Shown here: one piece after another, positions 7,661-15,900 of the stretch
Numbering within the stretch: the stretch's first letter is position 1
How the letters are laid out: each line of letters begins with the position of its first letter
Origin: a halophilic archaeon
Lineage (GTDB): Archaea > Halobacteriota > Halobacteria > Halobacteriales > Haladaptataceae
Assembly (NCBI GenBank): GCA_003298465.1
Contig: QNGA01000007.1
Span: 229,095 to 293,094, forward strand
Length of the DNA: 64,000 bases
Direction: 5' to 3'
Notes under the pieces: model-generated
The model's database searches: none
What the model was told of the DNA's origin: nothing
The model's input: only the letters and a program-made list of their open reading frames with translations
Translations under genes and position numbers: made by a program

Positions 7661-9820
7661 CTACCCGCTAGATGACCTCATTTCCCAAACATCGAGTGAG
7701 GACACTGTTGCTCCCTCGTGGGTTGCACAGAGGTCCACGCCGAGGCTATCTGACCGGGAGGGATAGATACGACTAGTGAGGCATTGACCATCGTTCGAGA
7801 AAATTTCAACAACTGACCGATCTAGAAACACACGTAGCGTGATCGTCCCGTCCTTTTGGAGGCGAATCGGCATAGACTGCCGAGTGTCGACGGCGTTCGG
7901 ATCTAAGCTCGATTCACTTCTGTCGATGAAAACCTCTCGATGGCGGACATCGCAAGTGATAACAGTTCGTTCTTCGCTGTCTGGTGAGCTTCTGAGGATC
8001 AGCCCGAACTCCTCGACTTCCTCTACGTCGAGAGTAATCGAGAACTCGAGCGCATCTCCCGAAATCTCATCAAGGTATCCCGATTTCTCAGGTGAAACCT
8101 CAACGTCCTCGAACCGATAGTGCTTCTCACGGAGCTGTGTCACTTCATCCACGACGTCCAACTGGACTTGCTGCTCGTCGGTCATCGTAACTACCCGAGG
8201 AAGGGACATTAGACCAGACCAGCCAGCCTTCCATTGGTTCTCCTCGCTCTGGGCCTCTCTTACCCAACCTAAGGTTATCGTCCTCCCATCATCCGTCTCG
8301 AATGACTGTGGTGCATAGAAGTCACCGTAATCAAGGAGCGACCTATGACGCGGTTCAAAACGCATTGTCCGCTCGTTGTAATTCCCAGTAAAGGCAACCA
8401 CATTACTGTAATCTGAGATGTGCAATAGATCCCCTTCGTTGAAGCGAAGAAGCTCGGGGCATTCCCACATGGGCCCAGTTTCACGCCAATCTCCAACCAG
8501 AATTGGATGACAGTAGTCCCAGTTCTGGAGATCGTCCGAGCGATAGAGGAGTGCGGTTCCACCCTCTCGTTCGATTCCAGCCCCCACTATCTGGTACCAT
8601 ATCCCGTCAATTTTATGTAACGCATGGTCACGAAACTCGGCTTCCCAGTGGACTGTAGACAAAACGTCAACCGACTCTGGAGGAGTCTCGATCACAGGGT
8701 TCGACGGGTGCTTGCTCCACGAACGAAGACTATCGTCGTCAGCCGTTGCTAAACAGGGAAGCTGTTCTCGACCGCTCCCCCCCGTGTACATCACAAGCGG
8801 TGTCCCGTCGTCGTCGACGAACGCACCCGACCAACAACCGTGTTCGTCGGGATCCCCGGAAGTTGGTTCGAGTGCAATCGGTTCATCTTCCCAGTGTATC
8901 AAGTCATCGCTGACTGCATGCCCCCAATGAATCGTTCCGTGAAACGGCCCTGCTGGGTTATATTGATAGAAGAGATGATAGCGACCATTCCACTGAACTA
9001 ACCCATTTGGATCGTTGAGCCAATTTGCGGGGGGAGTGAAGTGGTACTTAGGTCGGTGACGAGCATCGGAAACGCTCCGCCGCATCGCCTCGAATTCCTC
9101 GCGGCCCTTCGGCCGTCCCATCGTCGCAGGTGTGTCTCCTTTCCCACTCAGGTAGGTTAGAAGGTTTCTCAGGAGAACGGACCGTGCCTTGTCGAAAGGG
9201 TGGTCGGTTGTATCGGCAGCTAAACCGTGTCCAACACCAATAACTCGTCCATTCTCTACACTCCAATGGAGTAGCGACTTTTTCCCCGGCAATCGGGATG
9301 TCGGGTCGACTGTTGCAGCTAGCACATCTGCATCGTGCGGCATTCGCTTCTTGTAGTGGACTTCGAGCGTCGGTTGAGGTGATGTAGTCTGAAATTCGAG
9401 CTCGTCTATGCCCTCGAACACGGGATGGGAACTGTAGAGTGACCTGATCAGGAACCCGGTGGAGTTGGCGCCCTGCTGAACGCAATCCGGTTCGTGTGCT
9501 TCGATTCCAAGAGTAGTGGCAGCTGTGACGGCGCCATGACTCAAAAGAAGCCCTCCCCCTGATTCGACGAATGAGCGGAGCGAGTCGAGTGCTATATCGG
9601 GATCATCAAGAGTTGACTCGCTATGCCACCAGAGCACGTCGTAGTCGTCGAGGTCACTCTTCTGAAGATTTTCTACTGTGACCGTATCTGCCTCTGGTAC
9701 GAGGAAAGACCAATTCAATGAACTTGACGGTTCCGCCGCGTCTGCAGAGACAAGGTGAGCGACCTTCGTTGAGGTAATTGGCTCTACCTCGGAGTTATCT
9801 ATACCGTTTTTAATATTCAT
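7661..9820 (-). CDS. GH32 beta-fructosidase with N-terminal ThuA/GATase-like domain
   Basis: A 719-residue protein. Residues 1 to about 225 form an alpha/beta domain resembling ThuA/glutamine-amidotransferase folds (DVLWWHSES, FVESGGGLLLSHGAV, GRVIGVGHGLA). Residues from about 255 are a GH32 catalytic domain: nucleophile Asp270 in NWLNDPNG, transition-state Asp398 in FRDH, acid/base Glu453 in WECPEL, then a C-terminal beta-sandwich. GH32 enzymes cleave beta-fructofuranosides. No export signal is visible, so it probably acts in the cytoplasm on imported fructo-oligosaccharides or sucrose. The ATG at 9820 follows the divergent promoter region; in-frame codons further upstream overlap the operator. 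It heads the importer operon. Confidence 0.88.
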   Translation of the reverse strand: MNIKNGIDNSEVEPITSTKVAHLVSADAAEPSSSLNWSFLVPEADTVTVENLQKSDLDDYDVLWWHSESTLDDPDIALDSLRSFVESGGGLLLSHGAVTAATTLGIEAHEPDCVQQGANSTGFLIRSLYSSHPVFEGIDELEFQTTSPQPTLEVHYKKRMPHDADVLAATVDPTSRLPGKKSLLHWSVENGRVIGVGHGLAADTTDHPFDKARSVLLRNLLTYLSGKGDTPATMGRPKGREEFEAMRRSVSDARHRPKYHFTPPANWLNDPNGLVQWNGRYHLFYQYNPAGPFHGTIHWGHAVSDDLIHWEDEPIALEPTSGDPDEHGCWSGAFVDDDGTPLVMYTGGSGREQLPCLATADDDSLRSWSKHPSNPVIETPPESVDVLSTVHWEAEFRDHALHKIDGIWYQIVGAGIEREGGTALLYRSDDLQNWDYCHPILVGDWRETGPMWECPELLRFNEGDLLHISDYSNVVAFTGNYNERTMRFEPRHRSLLDYGDFYAPQSFETDDGRTITLGWVREAQSEENQWKAGWSGLMSLPRVVTMTDEQQVQLDVVDEVTQLREKHYRFEDVEVSPEKSGYLDEISGDALEFSITLDVEEVEEFGLILRSSPDSEERTVITCDVRHREVFIDRSESSLDPNAVDTRQSMPIRLQKDGTITLRVFLDRSVVEIFSNDGQCLTSRIYPSRSDSLGVDLCATHEGATVSSLDVWEMRSSSG

Positions 9821-9859
9821 CACTACCGTGGTTACTTTCCTTGGACTTATATGTGTTGG

Positions 9860-9877
9860 CCGTTTGTTAGCAAACGG
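9860..9877. promoter_or_regulatory. Inverted repeat in divergent promoter region (candidate TrmB operator)
   Basis: CCGTTTG-TTAG-CAAACGG is a perfect 7-bp inverted repeat with a 4-bp spacer. It lies between the divergent GH32 gene (start 9820) and the TrmB-fusion gene (start 9940). Its left arm lies in a 13-mer, TGTTGGCCGTTTG (9854-9866), found again at 12227-12239 just after the regulator gene. Control of both directions by the neighbouring regulator is inferred. Confidence 0.55.
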
Positions 9878-9939
9878 GAAAAGAAACGGTCCATCGAAAG
9901 TCGGTAAACCAACAATGAATAAAAGAAGGATAGAAACCC

Positions 9940-12153
9940 ATGTCTGAGCGAGAGAACGCAAAATTGGCCCTCCTACGGGAAACCCTCCAGGAGAACGTAG
10001 GGCTGTCAAAATACGAAACGGATGTCTATCTCGCCTTGGTTCGAGGGGGGACCCAAACGATGAGCGACCTAGCGAAGACGAGTGACGTCCCTAAGCAGAG
10101 GATCTATGACACGGTCGAAGATCTTCGGGACGAAGGGTTCGTCGAAATCATCGACGATTATCCTCAGAAAGCATACGCAGTTGACCCTATCGAAGCCTTT
10201 TCCGACATACAGAGCCAGCTCAAGAAAGCAGAGGAATATCTCGAAGAGTTACACGAGACAGTCGGTAGCGTCGAAAGCGGGGTAGCTCTCTTCAAGAACA
10301 AACGGACTATTCGGAAGTATATCGGAGACCTCATCTCTAGCGCTAAAAACGACGTTCTGCTCATGTGCCCGGCTTCTAAGCTGTCGCTTGTTTCGGATTA
10401 CCTTGAGGGCTGTGAGACCCAGCAGGTGCGAGTCATTGTCTCCGACATTTCGACGGATGCGTCTAGTGAGGAAATAGATCCTGACGAAAACCTTCCTGAG
10501 ACTGTGGATGAGGTTCGAGGGACATCATCGACGGAGCACTTCGCACTTTCGATCGACCGTGATCGTGGTCTTTACTGGTCAAGTGCAGGTATCGGGTACT
10601 CCGAAAGCGAGGAACGGGGATTCTATGTCACAAATCCTCAGCTGGTTTTAGTTCTCGATCGATTTATCTCTGAATCGGTATGGCCCCTTTCTCGACCGCT
10701 TCGGACTCGAGCACCGTCACTCCCCCAGCAATATCTTCGTATACGTGATTGTCTCGCTGATCTCTCTCAAATAGCGAATTCACGTCCCCTCGATAGCATC
10801 CAGATCGAATTTGAGGGATATCACTCAGACACTGGCGAGGAAATCCGTCACACTGGCACTCTCACTCACTTCTACTATTCGGAGTACGACCGCCGTGCGT
10901 CGCTTACAGTTGACCTTGGAGGAACCGAGGACGAGGTCGAGTCACCACTTGTGACTGTCGGTGGAGTCGGTAGTCGCATGGAAGACTATAGCGCGCATAC
11001 AATCATCATTCGAGAGACAGAGGGGAGCACCAATGATAAGCTGAACGCGGAAACTAAGAACTACTTACGCGCTTGCCGTGAGAATCTTCCCCGCCAGTTC
11101 GGAACGGCATCGGCCGTCACCGGATTTGACGGATTTGTCGACCGAATGCGCGAGGTCATCGACGAGTGGTCAAACGGTCACCAACAGATGAAGACGTTTG
11201 ATGAATTCAAAGAGTCCCTGTTCAGGTTCGACGCGAGCGAGGGCTTGCCCCGTATCGAATGGACTCAAACACATACTGAACCTGGAGGACATATTGCACA
11301 TACAGGCCAGTCCTTTGGCGCTCTCGGTTACGACGTGACACTCATTGGGCCAATCGGAACACCAATTCACTCGGAATTCCGACGTGAATTCCGCAATCAA
11401 ACACTCGTGAGCACCGGCGAGACGACTTACACTGACTACCTTCGATTCCAAGACCAGAAACTAATGTTTACTGAACCAAACAAGGTTCAGATTTCGTGGG
11501 AGAATCTTCTTGAAGAAGTTGACCTAACCGAGCTCGCCGAATACATCGATGGATCTTCACTACTGACCCTCGGGACTGCTTTCTCTATTCCCACCCTCCC
11601 TTCGCTATTCAAGGGTATCCGCGACGAACTGTGGCCCACTCTCTCATCCCCCCCTGACAATATTCAGGTCAGCACTGGTGCTGTCGATCGCTTTACTCCG
11701 TCGCAGGTGAGAGACGGGTATGGCGAATTATCCGAACTTGATAAGCGTGTTCCGGTCACAGTCAATGCCAATCGCAGTCAGACCCGAAACTTTCGCGAAA
11801 TCTATGATGGTGCACCAGGCACCTACTCGATACCTACCGTTCAACGTATTCGGGAGCGCCTCGGTGTAACACGCTATATTATGCATACGAATCAGGGTAG
11901 TACGATGGCCATCGAAGATGATGTGCTCCATGCCCAAGCTCCAAGGGTCGTCAGACCCCGGCAGAGGCGGAACGTGGATGCACATTTCATTAGCGGCGTT
12001 GCTATTGGTCTCATGGAAGGCCTTTCGGATGGAGCGACATTGATCCTAGGAAACTCTCTTGGACAGTACTTCATGCAACACAAGGAGCCTCCCGGCCCGG
12101 AGGAACTCCGTTCGTTCATCAGTGAGTACGACACCTTCTTCGGGGAAGACTGA
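9940..12153 (+). CDS. TrmB-type transcriptional regulator fused to a PfkB/ribokinase-like domain
   Basis: A 737-residue protein. Residues about 18-75 are the TrmB winged helix (GLSKYETDVYLALVRGG, VPKQRIYDTVEDLRDEGFVE). Residues 80-300 contain a coiled segment and a TrmB-like middle part (KNDVLLMCPASKLSLVSDYL). From about 390 on it resembles a PfkB-family sugar kinase: TGFDGFVDRM, then GGHIAHTGQSFGALGYDVTL followed by IGPIG, and NVDAHFISGVAIGLMEG near 678 in place of the usual GAGDAFxAG. The catalytic-base Asp seems retained but the anion-hole glycines are not, so this may be a sugar sensor rather than an active kinase. It is divergent from the GH32/importer operon, which it probably controls in response to a sugar or sugar phosphate. 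Confidence 0.75.
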   Translation: MSERENAKLALLRETLQENVGLSKYETDVYLALVRGGTQTMSDLAKTSDVPKQRIYDTVEDLRDEGFVEIIDDYPQKAYAVDPIEAFSDIQSQLKKAEEYLEELHETVGSVESGVALFKNKRTIRKYIGDLISSAKNDVLLMCPASKLSLVSDYLEGCETQQVRVIVSDISTDASSEEIDPDENLPETVDEVRGTSSTEHFALSIDRDRGLYWSSAGIGYSESEERGFYVTNPQLVLVLDRFISESVWPLSRPLRTRAPSLPQQYLRIRDCLADLSQIANSRPLDSIQIEFEGYHSDTGEEIRHTGTLTHFYYSEYDRRASLTVDLGGTEDEVESPLVTVGGVGSRMEDYSAHTIIIRETEGSTNDKLNAETKNYLRACRENLPRQFGTASAVTGFDGFVDRMREVIDEWSNGHQQMKTFDEFKESLFRFDASEGLPRIEWTQTHTEPGGHIAHTGQSFGALGYDVTLIGPIGTPIHSEFRREFRNQTLVSTGETTYTDYLRFQDQKLMFTEPNKVQISWENLLEEVDLTELAEYIDGSSLLTLGTAFSIPTLPSLFKGIRDELWPTLSSPPDNIQVSTGAVDRFTPSQVRDGYGELSELDKRVPVTVNANRSQTRNFREIYDGAPGTYSIPTVQRIRERLGVTRYIMHTNQGSTMAIEDDVLHAQAPRVVRPRQRRNVDAHFISGVAIGLMEGLSDGATLILGNSLGQYFMQHKEPPGPEELRSFISEYDTFFGED

Positions 12154-12226
12154 GACGAGTTAGAGCCTTCTTGACGGGTTATCATTCAACTGGGTCGACG
12201 ATTCTCCAGTCGCTACTCGTAGTCAT

Positions 12227-12239
12227 TGTTGGCCGTTTG
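12227..12239 (+). promoter_or_regulatory. Second copy of 13-mer TGTTGGCCGTTTG
   Basis: This is an exact repeat of the 13-mer at 9854-9866 inside the candidate operator. Here it lies 74 bp after the TrmB-fusion gene, within GGCC-GTTTGA-GGCC. Two copies flanking the regulator gene suggest a binding site, although this copy has lost the full CAAACGG half-site. Confidence 0.35.
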
Positions 12240-12389
12240 AGGCCAATTCCCATCTACAAGTTTCCTAATTGTCAATAATGCACTCCGCACTCCTTCTAAT
12301 GCCGGAGTGGTCCTGACCCCGTGTTCTAGACGCAACAGTAGTTCTGATTACTTTCCGCAGTAACCCTTCGAACTTATTCGATCGCTGAA

Positions 12390-12705
12390 CGAACACAGCC
12401 ATAGGTCAAAAGGAGGGTCAAAATGGATTCAATTCTATACGTGGCAAAAGCTACGGATACGACGGACTTTCGTCCATCTGCCGAACGATTTCTGTTCGGG
12501 TCTTGACGACCTGAGTCGTCCGCTCTAGGGGAGGAGAGGTCGAATCCGGCTGATTTTCCGCGAGGAGAGATAGCTAATAAACTCGAACCAAGAGATCTAT
12601 AGCTGCCCTCGATCTCTACCTCACCGACCGGGTAGTCAAGGTCGCTGAATCGATACTTTACCCACACCGTTCCTAACTCGGTCACTTCGTCCGGGTTATG
12701 TTTAG
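12390..12705 (-). pseudogene. Relic of a GH32 C-terminal domain
   Basis: The minus strand reads NPDEVTELGTVWVKYRFSDL and continues toward GEVEIEGSYRSLG and FDLSSP. This parallels the DEVTQLREKHYRFEDV ... GYLDEISGDALEF ... SSP stretch in the C-terminal sandwich of the GH32 protein at 7661-9820. No catalytic domain remains and stops bound it on both sides. It is a decayed former GH32 gene between two living ones. Confidence 0.5.
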
Positions 12706-12968
12706 TTAGACATGGAAGACGACGTCGGTCGCGGCTGGAGCGTCAGGGCCCCGTAAGCCGACGCCGACCAATCTGTCCTGCTTCCTAATCGAACTACCAC
12801 TTTTATGGCTAATATCATAATGGATATTTCGATATAATTAATAAAGGTTAGATAATCTATAGGGAGAGGCACCGCTTCGATCCCGATGCCGACTAAGAAG
12901 GTGCCGTAGAAGTTCCCGTGATCTCCAAGCGACCACGATTGCCCGTAATCGAACCTGCATCATTAACT

Positions 12969-15900
12969 ATGGCATGTGATAACGACCAACAAGACAGAAC
13001 GGACGACGAATCGTTATGCGAACAAGTACGGTTAGGTCGGCGGACTCTCCTGAAATTAATAGGTGTGACGGCTGCCGGCGTCTCGGTCGTCGGCAGCGAA
13101 ACGTCGGTGTCGACGGTCGAGGCGGCGACGCCGGACGCCGCCTCGGACTCGCAGCCCTACCGGCCCAACTTCCACTTCGCCCCCAGTAGCGGTTGGATGA
13201 ACGACCCGAACGGGCTAGTGTACCACGATGGCGAGTACCACCTGTTCTACCAGGCCGGGAAGAATGAGCGTCGCTGGGACCATGCTGTCAGCGATGACCT
13301 CGTCACGTGGACGGAGCTGGGAACCGCTCTCCCCGTCGAAGACGACGTGGAGCAGTGGTCCGGAGGCGGAGTCGTCGACACCAATAACACTGCGGGCTTC
13401 GGCGTGGAGAGCCTCATCTTCCACTACACCGGGCAGCATCAGGACGGGCCGAAACAGGACCAGCGACTGGCCTACAGCACGGACGACGGTCGCACGGTCA
13501 CCAAGTTCAATGACAACCCAGTAATCCCGGGCAACGGCGAGGCCTTCCGGGACCCGAACGTCTTCTGGTACGAACCGGACGGCAGTTGGCGGATGGTCGT
13601 CGCACGGGTCGCAGCCGAGCCGGAGGACGAGCGACCGAAGGGCGTCGAGATCTACAGCTCGCAGGACCTAAAGAACTGGACCTATGAAAGCACCTACGAG
13701 GCGCCCGGGGACACCAGCTTCGAGACACCGGATCTGTACGAACTCCCAATTGAGGGTACGGGCGAGAGCCGGTGGGTGCTGACCCTCTCGGTCGATTACG
13801 ACACCGTCGAGTACCACGTCGGGGCCTTCGACGGGACGAAGTTCACGACCGACCAGGTCATCCGGAACGACCACGGCTGGGACTACTACGCACCGATGAC
13901 GTGGAGCAACGAACCTGACGGTCAGCGAGTCCAGCTTGCGTGGATGAATCACTGGGACTACGCGGCGGACACGCCAAACAACGGGTGGCAAGGCACCCAG
14001 GCGTTCCCCCGAGAGATTCAGCTCGTTGATGCGAGCAGCGGTGTGGGGGTTCGCCAGCGGCCGGCCGCAGAGCTCGACGGGGTCAGGGAGTCGGAGCTCG
14101 CGAACCTCAGTTCCGAACCGATTTCGTCGAACAATGACCCGCTCGACGGAACCGGCGTCAAGGGACGACGACTTGAACTCGACGCAACCATCGACCCCGG
14201 CGACGCTGATATCGTCGGGCTCCGCGTACGGGAGGACGGAAACGGCGAGGAAACAGTTCTCAGTTACGATCCTGCCGCCAGGACGCTGACGTTCGACCGG
14301 ACCGACGCTGGCGAGTTCTTCGGCTCAGGGAGTTACGACACTTCGACGATGGACCTCTCGACGCGGAGCGATGGCACCATCCGGCTCCGCGTGCTGGTGG
14401 ACCGCAGCTCCGTCGAGGTGTTCGCCAACGACGGAGCGAAGACGATGACTCATCTCGTGTTCCCCAAATGGGGAAGTACCGGCACGTCGCTGTTCGCTGA
14501 CGGCGGGACGGCGACACTCGACAGCTTCGTTGCCTACGAACTCCGCGCCCGCAAGAATTGGGCGATTCCGGGGTCCGTTAACGCCGGCGGCGATGTGTAC
14601 ACAACCCACGACGGAACGACGTTCCGCTACGACCAATTCTACGACAACGGCGGCGCCTTCTCGGTGAGTGATCCGATCAGCCGGACCCGAGATGACCGGC
14701 TTTACTGGACCGAGCGCGTCGGCGACCCGCTGATGTACAACGTCGATGTCGCCGACGGTACCTACGATGTCGTCCTCGGCTTCGCGGAGAATTACTTTAC
14801 GGCCTCGGGCGACCGGGTCTTCGACGTCGTCGTGCAGGGTGAGACGGTGCTCGCGAGCTTCGACATCTACGACGAGGTTGGCCACGACGCCGCGATCCGA
14901 AAGCCAGTCGAGGGTGTCGTCGTCGACGGCGGAGACCTGACTATCGAGTGTAATCCGTCAACCGACACCGGGAAACTCAGTGCTATCGAGGTGACGAGCA
15001 GCGGCGACATCAACGTCGGTGGGGGCTTCTACACCGCAACTGATGACACCACTTACGGCCCCGATCAGTACTACTCGGGCGGTGCGACGTACTCCACCTC
15101 AGACGCCATCAGCGGCACCGACGACGACACGCTCTACCAGTCCGAACGGGCACAGGAGACGCTCAACTACAACATCCCAGTCGGAAACGGTACGTACAAC
15201 GTCGATCTCCACTTTGCAGAGGTCTACTACGACAGCACCGGCGAGCGGGTCTTTGACGTGTCCGTACAGGGCGACATAGTCTTCACCGACCTTGACATCT
15301 ACGACCAGGTTGGCCACGACGCAGCGCTCGTTGAGACCGTCGAGGACGTCACCGTCACTGACGGCGTCCTGACGATCAGAGCCGACGCCTCCGTCGATGC
15401 CGCGAAACTGAGCGCCGTCACGGTACGCCGGCCCGAGGGAATCAGCGCCGTGTCGTTCGACGAAGGTCGTAAGTCGTACACGACGGAGAACGTCGCCGGC
15501 GTCGAGAATCCGTTCCGCCGGCGCGGGGACGCACTCCCTATCTGGCTCGGGGCCCCCGGTGATTCGAGCCTCCTGCTAGATGGTTACTCGACTGCCGTTG
15601 ACTGGAACCCCCACGAACTCGACACCCGGCTGGACGAGACACTCACGGCGCTTACCATTGACATGTGGGTAGCGCCGCGGTCGACCGGCGCTGCGAATGA
15701 CAACGTCGACACCATCATCGAGAAGGCGCTCCGAGGGTTGAACAAGGGGTTTGTCTTTGGCGTGATGGACAACCGGGAGTGGGGACTCCGACTGGGCGAC
15801 GGCAGCAGTTGGAAGACAGTGAAAGCCGACGTCAGTACGGGCGGGCTGCTCGACATGTACCAGTGGACCTACCTGGCGGCAGTGTTCGATGGGAGTGCCG

